DNA from: Tunturiibacter empetritectus
Lineage (GTDB): Bacteria; Acidobacteriota; Terriglobia; Terriglobales; Acidobacteriaceae
Direction of reading: 5' to 3'
Assembly: GCF_014201375.1 (NCBI RefSeq)
Contig: NZ_JACHDZ010000001.1
Location: forward strand, 1 to 64,000
Length of the DNA: 64,000 bases
Shown here piece by piece: positions 18,240 to 26,948 of this stretch (position 1 is the first letter of the stretch; every line of letters begins with the position of its first letter). The translations under genes and the position numbers were made by a program. Under the pieces are notes generated by a model. That model worked only from the letters and a program-made list of their open reading frames with translations, made no database searches and was not told where the DNA came from.

Positions 18240-18971
18240 ATGGGAAAGCTTGAAGGTAAGGTTGCAGTCATCACGGGTGGATCGAGCGGCTTGGCGCTTG
18301 AGAGCGCCAAGCGGTTTGTGGAAGAAGGCGCCTACGTTTTCATCGTGGGCCGAAGGCAGGAGCAGCTCGACGAGGCCGTCAAGCTGATCGGCCGCAACGT
18401 GACGGGCGTGCGCGGCGACGTGTCCAATCTCGACGACCTCGACCGCCTGTTCGACACAGTCAAGCGGGAAAAGGGCAAGATCGACATCCTGTTCGCGAGC
18501 GCCGGCAAGGGCGAGGCCGCCAAGCTGGGCGAGATCACGGAAGAGCACTTCGATGCGGGCTTCGGCCTGATTGTGCGCGGCACCTTGTTTACGGTTCAGA
18601 AGGCGTTGCCGTTGATCAACGATGGCGGATCGATCATCATGACCGGCTCCGTTGCTTCCGTGAAAGGGTTTCCTGGTTTCGGCGTGTATGCGGCGAGCAA
18701 GGCGGCCTTGCGCTCCTTTGCACGTACCTGGCTCAACGAACTGAAGGGCAGGAAAATTCGCGTGAACGTGCTGAGCCCCGGGCAGGTCGACACGCCGGAT
18801 TCCCAGCGCCTCGACAAGGAGACGAGGGATATGTTTGAGTCCCTGATCCCGCACGGCAAGATGGGTCGTCCTGAGGAAATTGCGGCGGTCGCGCTCTTTA
18901 TGGCTTCAGACGAATCGAGCTACGTGAATGGCGTGGAGTTGGCTGTCGACGGCGGCTTCTCCGCAATCTAA
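18240..18971 (+). CDS. SDR-family oxidoreductase, second tandem copy
   Basis: 243-residue short-chain dehydrogenase closely related to the copy at 17370. It has TGGSSGLALESAKRF at the cofactor site, ASAGKGEAAKLGEIT near 85, a catalytic Ser in MTGSVASVKG and the YAASK Tyr/Lys pair. AAAGGGAG precedes the ATG by 6 bases. Divergence is concentrated around the substrate loop (SPGQVDTPDSQRLDKETRD against PGAIATPMQEAVLTKEAKQ), so the two may accept different substrates; this is inference. It is followed 46 bases later by the NADP-binding gene. Confidence 0.9.
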   Translation: MGKLEGKVAVITGGSSGLALESAKRFVEEGAYVFIVGRRQEQLDEAVKLIGRNVTGVRGDVSNLDDLDRLFDTVKREKGKIDILFASAGKGEAAKLGEITEEHFDAGFGLIVRGTLFTVQKALPLINDGGSIIMTGSVASVKGFPGFGVYAASKAALRSFARTWLNELKGRKIRVNVLSPGQVDTPDSQRLDKETRDMFESLIPHGKMGRPEEIAAVALFMASDESSYVNGVELAVDGGFSAI

Positions 18972-19017
18972 AAGCCGGGAAATCAAGAGCAACATCAACA
19001 TGTATCGGAGACACGTC

Positions 19018-19620
19018 ATGAGCTATGCCATCGTAGGATTCGGCAAGATAGGCCAGGCCCTCGCCCACGCCTTCGCCCGTAAGAACATCGAAGTCACCGT
19101 CGCGAGTCGGCGGCAGCCCGAAGAGTTAGCGCCGCTGGCTCGGGCGGTTGGACCCACGGTCGTCGCCAGGTCGCTGCAGGATGCGCTCGGGGCCGCCACA
19201 ATCATCTTGGCGGTTCCGTTCGGAGAACATCGCGAGATTGCGAAGGTCCTGTCAAGTTGGAAAGGCAAGACAGTCATTGACGCGATGAACTCGTTTCCAG
19301 TCCCACCTGAGGAACTGGACGGTCTCCTGTCCTCCGCCTTCGTTGCGAAGTCGTTTACTGGCGCCAAGCTCGTGAAAGGCTTCAATCACCTGGTTGCGGC
19401 CATACTGGCGACCGATCCAGTCGTCGAGGGCGGCCACCGGGTCGTCTTTCTGTCGAGCGATGACGAGGACGCGATCGACCCCGTGGCGGACCTAGCCAAA
19501 CAACTCGGGTTCGCACCCGTCAAACTGGGGAAGCTCAACGAGGGTGGCGCGCTGGTGCACGCACGCGGCCGCTCCTGGGGTCCGCTCATCTTCCAGGATT
19601 TGTTCAAGAAGGGGCAGTGA
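19018..19620 (+). CDS. NADP-binding oxidoreductase, F420-dependent reductase-like
   Basis: 200 residues with a single N-terminal dinucleotide fold (YAIVGFGKIGQALAHAFARK) and the family pattern AATIILAVPFGEH, then KTVIDAMNSF and GAKLVKGFNHLVA. This matches the NADPH:F420 oxidoreductase/YrxA-like group of small reductases. Whether it uses F420 is not decidable; no F420 synthesis gene is in the window. I chose the ATG at 19018, supported by CGGAG 8 bases upstream. It probably belongs to one transcript with the two SDR genes and the following NTF2-like gene. Confidence 0.85.
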   Translation: MSYAIVGFGKIGQALAHAFARKNIEVTVASRRQPEELAPLARAVGPTVVARSLQDALGAATIILAVPFGEHREIAKVLSSWKGKTVIDAMNSFPVPPEELDGLLSSAFVAKSFTGAKLVKGFNHLVAAILATDPVVEGGHRVVFLSSDDEDAIDPVADLAKQLGFAPVKLGKLNEGGALVHARGRSWGPLIFQDLFKKGQ

Positions 19621-19657
19621 GCGGACACGCTTGTTCTAAGGGAAAAGGAGAGACTTG

Positions 19658-20074
19658 ATGAGCATTGAAAAGAACGTCCAGGTTGTGAAGGATTTCTTTG
19701 CAGCGATGGGCAGCGAGGATAAGCAAGGCCTGCTGTCATTGTCTGCAGAAGATATTGAGTGGATCGTTCCGGGTGAGGACTGGCCGCTGGCAGGCACGTA
19801 CCGCGGGCACGCGGGATTGGCGGGGGTGCTGCAGAAGGCTTCCGAAGAGATAGAAATGACCTATCCGGAGCCCTTAGAATTTGTGGCGCAGGGAGAACGG
19901 GTTCTGGTCGTCGGCGTCGCTACAGGGAAAATCAAGGCCACGAATAAGGCGTTCAAGGACGACTGGGTCTTCGACATCACTGTTCGGAACGGCAAGGTGA
20001 TGAAAATCCGGGAATACATCGACACGCAAGCGCTGGCGCGGGCCTCGGAGTTGGACGCGAGCCCCAGGCTTTAA
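19658..20074 (+). CDS. NTF2-fold/SnoaL-like protein
   Basis: 138 residues with the cone-shaped NTF2-like pattern: an N-terminal helix (QVVKDFFAAMGSEDKQGLLS), a strand with DIEWIVPGEDWPLAGTYRGH, and C-terminal sheets (WVFDITVRNGKVMKIREYID). Family members include small isomerases, epoxide hydrolases and polyketide cyclases, but many have no known role. AAAAGGAG lies 8 bases before the ATG at 19658. It is the last gene of the run that starts with the SDR pair and may act on the same compound. Confidence 0.82.
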   Translation: MSIEKNVQVVKDFFAAMGSEDKQGLLSLSAEDIEWIVPGEDWPLAGTYRGHAGLAGVLQKASEEIEMTYPEPLEFVAQGERVLVVGVATGKIKATNKAFKDDWVFDITVRNGKVMKIREYIDTQALARASELDASPRL

Positions 20075-20231
20075 CCCAATCTGAAATTGGCGATCTCGGT
20101 GAGTGCATTTTCGCCACTGCACTCACAGAGACGCGATAACTGCCGAGAAGTCGGCTTATAGTCATCGATCCGCAAGGGACGAGAAGGACGTTTGTCGGTA
20201 CTTATGTCTCTGACCACGCCATGAGGACCGA

Positions 20232-20813
20232 TCACATCACCTTTGTTGGTCTTTGCGCTTCCCGCCAATCGCTCGGCGGCATGCCTTCCCAATTCCTAAA
20301 GGCGCGTCCGAATGAGTTGGGATCTTCGAAGCCTAATAGGTAAGCGGCCTCGTTCAGTTCCAAGGCTGAGTTGCTAAGGTAGTAACGCGCCATCAGGTGA
20401 CGCGCTTCGTACAGAACGCGCTGAAAACTCGACCCCGAATCTTGGAGTCTTCGTTGCAATGTGCGGGGTCCCATATGGAGAGCTCTTGAAATTGCGTCGA
20501 TTGAAGGACGATGACCTGTGAGCTTGTCTTGGATGGTGCGGCGCACAAGCTCCAAGAAGCTGTCCTCTTCTTTGTACTGTCGCAACTGTTCTTCGAACTG
20601 TGGGGTAAGTAGATCGAGAAGTTCCGCGTTTCGCGTGATGAACGTCTTCGTAGCATCTTCCGCACGAAAAACAATCACATTCCGCGGAGCGCCCATGACG
20701 ATATCGCAGCCAAGGCTGCGCTCTATCTGCCGAAGATTCGAGCGCTGTTGAACATATTCGGCTCTGAGCGGGTTTACCGCCGTGCCACTTCCATGTCGAG
20801 CAAGAGAGCGCAT
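20232..20813 (-). pseudogene. AraC-family regulator lacking its N-terminal part
   Basis: The frame gives the second half of an arabinose-binding-domain AraC protein: RNAELLDLLTPQFEEQLRQY, a first DNA-binding helix pair (SIDAISRALHMGPRTLQRRL) and a second (LNEAAYLLGFEDPNSFGRAF). Full-length relatives are about 340 residues; here only about 190 remain, and the first 20 look unrelated to the family. The truncation falls where the recombinase remnant begins (about 20827), so insertion or deletion of a mobile element probably removed the 5' half. Confidence 0.65.
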
Positions 20814-20826
20814 CCACGAAAAACAG

Positions 20827-21770
20827 TAGTCGGTTAGCCTTTGGCGATCTTGCCGCCAGCTATCTTAGCAATGGTGCGAAGAAACTGGCGGTCACAACCC
20901 AATACACCGTGAAACATAGCTTTGATAATTACCTGGTACCGCGATGGGGTGCGATCCCGGCTCTCGATATCCAACCGCTCGAAGTAGAGCATTGGCTGCG
21001 CATTGCCGCTCGCAAACCCCACGAAGGACAAATTACGCCGCCTCATGTCCATCGTGTACACACAAGCCCAGAAGTACGGGCTCGTGCCGCGAACAGAATC
21101 GTCAAATCCAATATGGTGGGTTGAGCAATCGGCGAAATCGAGCTATAAGCCAATTGTGCTGGATCCATCTTCAGCTGCCAAAATCTTTGAGACTCTATCC
21201 GGCGCAGACCGAGCCCTCGCGATTTTGGTTGCTGCCACTGGCATTCGTATCAGTGAGGCGTTGGGCTTGAAGTGGGAGGATATCGACTACCAAACCAAGC
21301 AGATCAACCTCCGTTGAGTTTGGGTTGCGAAAACAATCGTCGAGCGCCTCAAGACGGATGACTCAGAGGCTCCGGTTCCGCTCACCGATCTTCTAGCCAC
21401 CATTTTGCAGGACTGGCAAAAGGAAACGGTGTACGGAAGGCCAGACGACTGGGTTTTCGCCAGCAAGAGATGCAAAGGGCAGAAACCAAGGTCGGCAAGT
21501 GTTCTTGCGTTTGATCATCTCCGTCCGGCTGCGCTGGCCGTCGGGGTCAAGATTAGGCCGGGACAACGGTTCGGCTTTCACAACTTCCGCCACGGATTGG
21601 CAAGCTGGTTGGTCAACAAGGGTACGGATGTCAAGACGGTACAGAGTCTTCTCCGTCACTCCAATTTCACAACAACACTCGGTCTGTACACTCACCTGGT
21701 AAACGAATCAATGCTGTTGGCAAAGGACTCGGTCATGCGAGCAATGACCGCCTGTCAAACCATTCAGTAG
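20827..21770 (+). pseudogene. Tyrosine recombinase (phage-type integrase), broken
   Basis: The core-binding domain begins near 20836 (FGDLAASYLSNGAKKL; VKHSFDNYLVPRWGAIPALD). The frame changes near 21005 and continues with PTKDKLRRLMSIVYTQAQKY and the catalytic domain, with first Arg in LVAATGIRISEALGLKWEDI. A TGA at 21315 interrupts it, and the same frame resumes with FGFHNFRHGLASWLVN (HxxR) and LLRHSNFTTTLGLYTH (His, nucleophile Tyr). All catalytic residues survive apart from the two lesions. It lies 86 bases from tRNA-Val, the expected attachment site of such an element. Confidence 0.85.
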
Positions 21771-21855
21771 GGATAGATCTCGATGGGTAGATCGAGGCAG
21801 GTGAGATTTAGCAGGCGAGAATTTCGCGGCCTTCGGTCTAACCTATTGAAAGGGA

Positions 21856-21932
21856 TGGTAGGCACGAGGAGACTCGAACTCCTGACCTCTACCGTGTCAA
21901 GGTAGCGCTCTAACCAACTGAGCTACGCGCCT
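21856..21932 (-). tRNA. tRNA-Val (anticodon GAC)
   Basis: The minus strand folds as a cloverleaf: acceptor AGGCGCG pairs with CGTGCCT, the D-arm holds AGCTCAGTTGGTTAGAGC, the anticodon stem CTACC/GGTAG encloses TTGACAC (anticodon GAC), and the T-arm is AGGAG-TTCGAGT-CTCCT. CCA is encoded. Its 3' end faces the recombinase remnant. Confidence 0.96.
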
Positions 21933-22012
21933 GTGCGTCTTCTAAGACTAAACGGAGATCGGCGTTGGGGCAACCTTGGCAGGGTTGGGTTAGGATGGAT
22001 TGACCCCGCAAC

Positions 22013-22588
22013 GTGCCCTTTCTGAGCCAATTTCGCGCCGCGCCAAACCTGCTTACGCTGATGCGGCTCTTTATTATCCCCTTCCTTTTGATTGAGATTC
22101 TGGATGGGCACTATGGCGTGTCGTTTGCGCTGTTCATGTTGGCGGGGATCAGCGATGCGCTGGATGGGCTACTGGCTCGATGGCTGAGCCAGAAGACTAC
22201 GCTGGGGCTGTATCTGGATCCGATTGCGGACAAGCTGCTGCTGAGTTCGCTGTTTGTGGTGCTGACGCATGTGGGGCTGATTCCACTATATGTTACGGTT
22301 CTGGTCTTCAGCCGCGACGTGGGGATTCTGTTGATCGCTACGCTGCTGTTCGCGACGGGAACGCTGCGGGACTTCCGGCCGAGCGTGTTGGGAAAGCTGA
22401 ACACGTTTGTGCAGATCGTCGCTCTGATTGTGGTGATCTGTCAGAAGCTGTTTCTGTCACTGCAGCTTGCGACGCTGCGGGATGTTCTGGTGCGCGCAAT
22501 CGCGGTGCTGGCTCCGCTCTCTGCGGCCCAGTATGCATGGATTGTGTTACGCAGGATGAATTCACCGCCAGAGCAGACGGTCGTCTAG
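22013..22588 (+). CDS. pgsA: CDP-alcohol phosphatidyltransferase (PgsA-like)
   Basis: Integral membrane enzyme of phospholipid synthesis that transfers a phosphatidyl group from CDP-diacylglycerol to an alcohol, most likely glycerol 3-phosphate. The family signature is clear near residues 46-72: SDALDGLLARWLSQKTTLG followed by LYLDPIADK (D-x2-DG-x2-AR-x8-G-x3-D-x3-D). Five to six hydrophobic segments fit the fold, and 191 residues is the usual size. The start appears to be GTG at 22013, with no strong ribosome binding site. It converges with the small zinc-ribbon gene, sharing 4 bases at the stops. Confidence 0.85.
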   Translation: MPFLSQFRAAPNLLTLMRLFIIPFLLIEILDGHYGVSFALFMLAGISDALDGLLARWLSQKTTLGLYLDPIADKLLLSSLFVVLTHVGLIPLYVTVLVFSRDVGILLIATLLFATGTLRDFRPSVLGKLNTFVQIVALIVVICQKLFLSLQLATLRDVLVRAIAVLAPLSAAQYAWIVLRRMNSPPEQTVV

Positions 22589-22749
22589 TCGTCTGAGGGG
22601 ATCTCGGCGAGGGCAGACTTTTCTTCGATGGCGATATCGCTGTACTCGGCCGAATCGAAGACTTCTCCGCACTTTTGACACTCAACAAATTCAGCGTCTT
22701 CCTCTCGGGCGACGATTTTGACAATGGGATGTTTGCAGATGGCAGTCAT
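22585..22749 (-). CDS. Small CxxC zinc-ribbon-like protein
   Basis: 54 residues starting MTAICKHPIVKIVAREEDAE and containing FVECQKCGEVFDSAEY. One cysteine near the N-terminus plus a CxxC pair, and an acidic tail, suggest a half zinc ribbon. Its stop overlaps the pgsA stop by 4 bases on the opposite strand. No ribosome binding site is evident, so expression is uncertain. Function unknown. Confidence 0.5.
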   Translation of the reverse strand: MTAICKHPIVKIVAREEDAEFVECQKCGEVFDSAEYSDIAIEEKSALAEIPSDD

Positions 22750-22876
22750 TTTGGGGAGAAAAATGTGAATGGTATGGATTTTGCGCGTCCACAGACCCCT
22801 TGTCAACCTGGATTCCAGAGTTTTGTTGGGTGAAAACTCTGGAAGGAACGTTGAATCGGAGGGCTGTCCCTTCCGG

Positions 22877-22905
22877 TTGCACATGCGGAATTTTGGACGT
22901 ACACT
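22877..22905 (+). promoter_or_regulatory. Possible promoter of the isc operon
   Basis: TTGCAC (22877-22882), 17 bases, then TACACT (22900-22905), about 62 bases before the iscR start. Spacing is right and both boxes are moderate matches. IscR may bind around it to control its own operon, but I see no clear IscR site. Confidence 0.35.
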
Positions 22906-22966
22906 ATTTAGGACTGGAATTGTCTGATTTACATCAATTTCAAGGGAGCGGGAGCTCGAAGCCGAC

Positions 22967-23434
22967 ATGCTGCGTCTGACCAAAAAAGCCGATTACGGTC
23001 TGATGGCTCTGAAGTATCTGGCAGAGCAGACGGACGGCAGCGCGCACAGCGCCAAGGATATTGCAGAGGCTTATCACATTCCGCCCCAGTTGCTGGCGAA
23101 GATTCTACAGACCTTAGCAAAGGCTGGACTGCTCGTTTCGCATGCCGGGACCAATGGGGGCTATGCGCTCTCTCGTAGTGCTACGGAGATGACAGCGTTT
23201 GAGGTCATTCGGGCAATTGATGGGCCGCTTTTCATTACGAGTTGCATTACCATTCACGGAACTTGCGACCTTGCCGGGCATTGCACCATCAAAGAACCAC
23301 TGCGCAAGGTCAACGACAGCATCAAGGAGTTGTTGAATGGAATCCGTATCGCGGATTTGATCGAAGCCGGGGATACGGAGCAGGCTGGACCGGGAGCGCC
23401 GGTGGGCGGTGGTCTGGTAAGCATTGCGGTTTAG
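22967..23434 (+). CDS. iscR: Rrf2-family regulator IscR
   Basis: 155-residue iron-sulfur-sensing repressor. The N-terminal winged helix-turn-helix is LTKKADYGLMALKYLAEQTD with HSAKDIAEAYHIPPQLLAKI. The cluster-binding loop has three cysteines in CITIHGTCDLAGHC (C-x6-C-x5-C, about residues 92-105), the expected 2Fe-2S ligands. It heads the iscR-iscS-iscU-iscA-hscB run, as in gamma-proteobacteria, and probably senses cluster status and represses the operon. The Cys spacing also fits other Rrf2 sensors, but the position in the operon makes IscR the best name. Confidence 0.9.
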   Translation: MLRLTKKADYGLMALKYLAEQTDGSAHSAKDIAEAYHIPPQLLAKILQTLAKAGLLVSHAGTNGGYALSRSATEMTAFEVIRAIDGPLFITSCITIHGTCDLAGHCTIKEPLRKVNDSIKELLNGIRIADLIEAGDTEQAGPGAPVGGGLVSIAV

Positions 23435-23502
23435 CCGTACGCTGCCGACGATAGACAGTTTGAGTGGAGTGACGAGTCAGAAGCATGAGTTTGGGAGATA
23501 CG

Positions 23503-24783
23503 ATGAGCAACGAGATGAGCAATAGCGGCGTAGTGATCAGCGAGTCCTCTGCACCACTACCGGCTGGCGTAACGCTGCCGATTTACATGGACAATCACGC
23601 GACGACACCGATGGATCCGCGGGTTCTGGATGCAATGCTGCCTTACTTCGGCAAGGTTTTTGGCAATGCGGCGAGCCGCAACCATATGTTTGGCTGGGAG
23701 GCCGAGCAGGCGGTGGAGAAGGCGCGTGAGCAGATCGCCAAGCTGATTGGCGCGACCGCGAAGGAGATTATCTTTACCAGTGGTGCGACCGAGTCGAACA
23801 ACCTCGCGCTAAAGGGAATCGCCGAGATGTATCGTGAGCGCGGCAACCACATCATCACGCAGGTGACCGAACACAAGGCTGTTCTGGATACATGCAAGAA
23901 GCTCGAGAAGCAGGGCTATCGCGTGACCTACCTGCCGGTGCAGGCTGATGGGCTGATTGATCTGGAGGATCTGAAGCGTGCGATCGACGACAAGACGATC
24001 CTGGTTTCGATCATGTACGCGAACAACGAGATTGGCGTGATTCAGCCTATCGCAGAGATCGGCAAGCTGTGCCATGAGAAGGGTGTGATCTTCCACACCG
24101 ATGCGGTCCAGGCTGTCGGCAAGATTCCGGTGGATGTGCAGAAGGACAATATCGATGTGCTCTCGCTCTCCGGGCATAAGATCTATGGGCCGAAGGGCGT
24201 GGGCGCGCTGTACGTTCGCCGCCGCAATCCGCGGGTGCAGATCTCGGAGCAGATCAATGGCGGCGGTCATGAGCGCGGGATGCGGTCGGGTACATTGAAC
24301 GTTCCGGGTATTGTTGGTCTGGGCGCGGCTTGCGAGATCGCTGGGCAAGAGATGGAGGCCGAGGCGAAGCGTGAGAAGGAACTGCGCGACTACATGAAGG
24401 CCAAGTTCGAGAAGGCTCTGGACTATGTTCATGTCAACGGCAACATGGATCATCATCTCCCGGGCAACTTGAATATGAGCTTTGTCTACGTTGAGGGCGA
24501 GAGCCTTTTGATGGGAATCAACGATATTGCGGTTTCTTCGGGTTCTGCTTGCACCTCGGCGACGCTTGAGCCATCTTATGTATTGAAGGCTCTGGGTCTG
24601 GGCGACGATGTCGCGCATAGCTCGATCCGGTTCGGTTTTGGCCGCTTCAACACGAAGGCTGAAATCGACTATGTTTCGGACAAGGTAATCGATGTGGTTT
24701 TGAAGCTTCGGGAACTTTCACCCCTGTATGAGATGGTGAAGGAAGGCATAGACCTCACGAAGATTGAGTGGGCTGCTCACTAA
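23503..24783 (+). CDS. iscS: Cysteine desulfurase IscS
   Basis: Pyridoxal-phosphate enzyme that removes sulfur from cysteine for cluster assembly and tRNA thiolation. [20 protein letters not shown] is the family N-terminus, HKAVLD holds the PLP-stacking His, [14 protein letters not shown] the PLP Lys, and [13 protein letters not shown] the loop Cys that carries the persulfide. The frame is open from ATG 23485, but GGGAG lies 7 bases before the ATG at 23503, which I take as the start (426 residues). It lies 60 bases upstream of iscU and is intact. Confidence 0.95.
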   Translation: MSNEMSNSGVVISESSAPLPAGVTLPIYMDNHATTPMDPRVLDAMLPYFGKVFGNAASRNHMFGWEAEQAVEKAREQIAKLIGATAKEIIFTSGATESNNLALKGIAEMYRERGNHIITQVTEHKAVLDTCKKLEKQGYRVTYLPVQADGLIDLEDLKRAIDDKTILVSIMYANNEIGVIQPIAEIGKLCHEKGVIFHTDAVQAVGKIPVDVQKDNIDVLSLSGHKIYGPKGVGALYVRRRNPRVQISEQINGGGHERGMRSGTLNVPGIVGLGAACEIAGQEMEAEAKREKELRDYMKAKFEKALDYVHVNGNMDHHLPGNLNMSFVYVEGESLLMGINDIAVSSGSACTSATLEPSYVLKALGLGDDVAHSSIRFGFGRFNTKAEIDYVSDKVIDVVLKLRELSPLYEMVKEGIDLTKIEWAAH

Positions 24784-24843
24784 TTCGGCAGCATTTACAC
24801 TTTAGAGTTTGGAATCTGAAAAGTTAGAGACAGGAGAAACAAG

Positions 24844-25260
24844 ATGGCATATAGCGATAAGGTCGTAGATCACTACAATCATCCACGAAACGTTGGCACG
24901 CTGGACAAGAGCGCTGCCGAGGTTGGCACCGGGCTTGTAGGCGCACCGGAGTGCGGCGACGTGATGCGGCTGCAGATTCGCGTGAATCCCGAGACGAATG
25001 TGATTGAAGATGCGAAGTTCAAGACGTTCGGCTGCGGTTCGGCGATTGCGTCTTCGTCGCTGGCGACGGAGTGGGTGAAGGGCAAGACGATCGACGAGGC
25101 GTTGGCGATCACGAATACGGATATCGTGAAGGAGCTTGCGCTTCCTCCGGTGAAGATTCACTGCTCGGTGCTCGCGGAAGACGCGATCCGCGCGGCGATC
25201 GGCGACTGGAAGAAGAAGAATAACGTTGCCGAGACGGCATCGGTTGCTGTTGCTCACTAA
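24844..25260 (+). CDS. iscU: Iron-sulfur cluster scaffold IscU
   Basis: 138-residue scaffold on which new clusters are built. It has all three conserved cysteine regions: GAPECGDVMRLQI near residue 37, KFKTFGCGSAIASSSLATEW near 63 and LPPVKIHCSVLAEDAI near 103. LPPVK is the motif recognised by the HscA chaperone, and hscA is present in this cluster. AGGAG lies 6 bases before the ATG. It follows iscS directly and precedes an inverted repeat and iscA. Confidence 0.96.
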   Translation: MAYSDKVVDHYNHPRNVGTLDKSAAEVGTGLVGAPECGDVMRLQIRVNPETNVIEDAKFKTFGCGSAIASSSLATEWVKGKTIDEALAITNTDIVKELALPPVKIHCSVLAEDAIRAAIGDWKKKNNVAETASVAVAH

Positions 25261-25290
25261 GTTTTGAGTGGCGGTACAGGGTTGAGAACA

Positions 25291-25327
25291 ACGGTAGCGG
25301 CGCATTTTTCAGTCGCGTCGCTACCGT
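25291..25327 (+). promoter_or_regulatory. Hairpin between iscU and iscA
   Basis: ACGGTAGCG (25291-25299) pairs perfectly with CGCTACCGT (25319-25327) across about 19 bases, and outer AAC/GTT can extend the stem. No T-run follows, so it is more likely an RNA-processing or stability element than a terminator. It lies 32 bases before the iscA start. Confidence 0.55.
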
Positions 25328-25359
25328 GTTCTGTTGGTAGGTGCGGCAAGGACGGCGAT

Positions 25360-25860
25360 ATGGCGATGGTGACTCTACAAACCGCGGCGGAGATGGAGGA
25401 GGCCCAGCGGGCTGCTGCATCCGGCCAGGCGAAGAATCCGCTGGCGGGGATGAATGTGCTGACGGCGCAGGGGCAGGAGCCAGGTCAGAAGGGCATTCAA
25501 ATTACCGAGAAGGCGCTGAAGCGGATTCGCGTTGCGATGGCCAAGGAAGGTGTTTCGCCGGAGCAGGGTGGACTGCGGGTGGGGATTCAGGGTGGCGGCT
25601 GCTCGGGGCTGAGCTATAACATTCGCTTCGATACGCAGCCTCGTGAGCGAGATCGTGTCTATGCGTTCGGTGAGGGGCTGGCGACCGTCGGCGATCCTAC
25701 CGACGGGAAGGCGATACGAATCTTCGTTGATCCGAAGAGCTTTATTTATCTGCATGGCATGGTGCTCGACTTTGAAGAGACGCTGATGCGGCAGGGGTTC
25801 AATTTCATCAATCCGAATTCGACCAAGAGCTGTGGGTGTGGGTCGAGTTTTACGGCGTAG
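25360..25860 (+). CDS. iscA: HesB/IscA-type iron-sulfur carrier with N-terminal extension
   Basis: A-type carrier that delivers clusters to target enzymes. The core begins at GIQITEKALKRIRVAMAKEG near residue 47 and has the three cysteines in GGGCSGLSYNIRFD and STKSCGCGSSF. The protein is 166 residues, while family members are about 107; the first 45 residues (rich in Ala, Gln and Glu) are an extension of unknown role. AAGGA lies before the ATG at 25360. Its TAG is followed at once by the hscB ATG, so the two are coupled. Confidence 0.9.
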   Translation: MAMVTLQTAAEMEEAQRAAASGQAKNPLAGMNVLTAQGQEPGQKGIQITEKALKRIRVAMAKEGVSPEQGGLRVGIQGGGCSGLSYNIRFDTQPRERDRVYAFGEGLATVGDPTDGKAIRIFVDPKSFIYLHGMVLDFEETLMRQGFNFINPNSTKSCGCGSSFTA

Positions 25861-26472
25861 ATGGATTATTTCTCTTTTTTCGATCTTCCGAGGAAGCTGA
25901 CGCTGGATGTGGCGGCGTTGGAGAAACAGTTTTATGTGCTGAGCCGTAAGCTGCACCCGGATCGCTTCGCTTCGAAGCCGGTAGCTGAGCAGGAGGCCGC
26001 GCTGGCGCAGAGTTCGCTGCTGAATGACGCTTACCGCACGCTGAAAGACCCGATCTTGCGGACGCAGTATCTGCTGACGCTTGAGGGGGTCGAGCTGGAG
26101 GAGCAGTCGAAGGCGGCGACGGATGCGGCGCGGGCGTCGGGCGAGCAGAAGAAGCAGATTGTCCCTCCGGAGTTGCTGGAGGAGGTCTTCGAGCTGAACA
26201 TGCAGCTGCAGGAGATGCGCGCGGCGAACCAGATGGGTGAGGATGAGCCGGAGTTGCGGCGCGACCTGATGACGGCGAAGGACAGCTTCGACGCAAAGAT
26301 GGTGGAGACGCAGGCGGAGTTGGAGGGGCTATGGTCGGCCTGGGACTCCGGCGTGGATGCCGGGGATGAGGAAGCGAAGCTCCGAGCGAGAGACGCGATG
26401 GTGGTACTGCTGAACAAGCGGAGCTACCTGCGGAACCTGGTGCGGGATGTGAACGAGGCCCTGGGACGGTAG
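25861..26472 (+). CDS. hscB: Iron-sulfur co-chaperone HscB
   Basis: J-domain protein that brings IscU to HscA and stimulates its ATPase. The N-terminal J domain includes the HPD tripeptide in LSRKLHPDRFASKP near residue 35 and SSLLNDAYRTLKDPILRTQY; the C-terminal half is the coiled three-helix domain (ELLEEVFELNMQLQEMRAAN) that holds IscU. The 203 residues are a little over the usual 170-180. Its partner gene hscA lies 4.2 kb downstream, so the normal hscB-hscA junction has been split. Confidence 0.93.
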   Translation: MDYFSFFDLPRKLTLDVAALEKQFYVLSRKLHPDRFASKPVAEQEAALAQSSLLNDAYRTLKDPILRTQYLLTLEGVELEEQSKAATDAARASGEQKKQIVPPELLEEVFELNMQLQEMRAANQMGEDEPELRRDLMTAKDSFDAKMVETQAELEGLWSAWDSGVDAGDEEAKLRARDAMVVLLNKRSYLRNLVRDVNEALGR

Positions 26473-26686
26473 GGCGCTGGGGCTGTGATGGGTCCGCATT
26501 GTTACTCTCCTCTGCCGGGGGCCCCCCCCCCTATTACCCGCGTATAAACCTTTTATTATGAGTAGTTTGCGGCAAGTAAACCTTCGCAAATAATTCATTC
26601 TAAAAGGCTTACCTGCAGATTATTCATTCCAAACGGTTTACGGCCAATTTGCCCAGTTCTGGGGTTCTAGCGCCGCTTAAAACGAA
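26473..26686. other. Gene-free part of the hscB downstream gap
   Basis: Holds a C10 run (26522-26531), AT-rich sequence and the imperfect 22-bp repeat pair described separately. I see no coding signal. The stretch from the hscB stop to the next start (26949) is 476 bases in all. Confidence 0.5.
26591..26641 (+). repeat. Imperfect 22-bp direct repeat pair
   Basis: The units at 26591-26612 and 26620-26641 share 18 of 22 bases around ATTCATTC...AAA.GG.TTAC, with a 29-bp period. Function unknown; too few copies and too degenerate for a CRISPR array. Confidence 0.4.
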
Positions 26687-26718
26687 AGAGCCCTGGCTTA
26701 TGGGCCGGGGCTTTTTTG
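26687..26718 (+). terminator. Rho-independent terminator
   Basis: AGCCCTGGC and GGGCCGGGGCT form a GC-rich stem with some mismatch around a TTAT loop, followed by TTTTTT. It would end transcription of the first isc segment about 215 bases after hscB. Confidence 0.7.
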
Positions 26719-26948
26719 TCTTCCTTCATTCATTATAGTGGAGTTCCCCTAACTAATACGCCACGCGAATGTGCTGGATTGACGCGGGGTTTTGCGTTTC
26801 AGGGGCTTGACAGGATTTTGGCTCGGGAAGTTGTTATCCAACATACAAAGATTCCGATTTGCCGTCGGACCTGGTTTTTGGGAACTTGCTCAAAAGCAGA
26901 CTTTACGGGCGTTTCATAAAAGGTCGTCTGAAAGGGTAATTTCTATTC

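Noticed and set aside
21856..21932. Second copy of the tRNA-Val 3' end as the far attachment site
   Set aside because: I could not find a matching segment by eye in the left part of the window; it may lie outside it.
26522..26531. C10 run as a phase-variable tract
   Set aside because: It is intergenic, with no gene whose frame or promoter spacing it would clearly change.
26591..26641. Possible CRISPR repeats
   Set aside because: Only two degenerate units with a 7-base spacer; no cas genes in the window.
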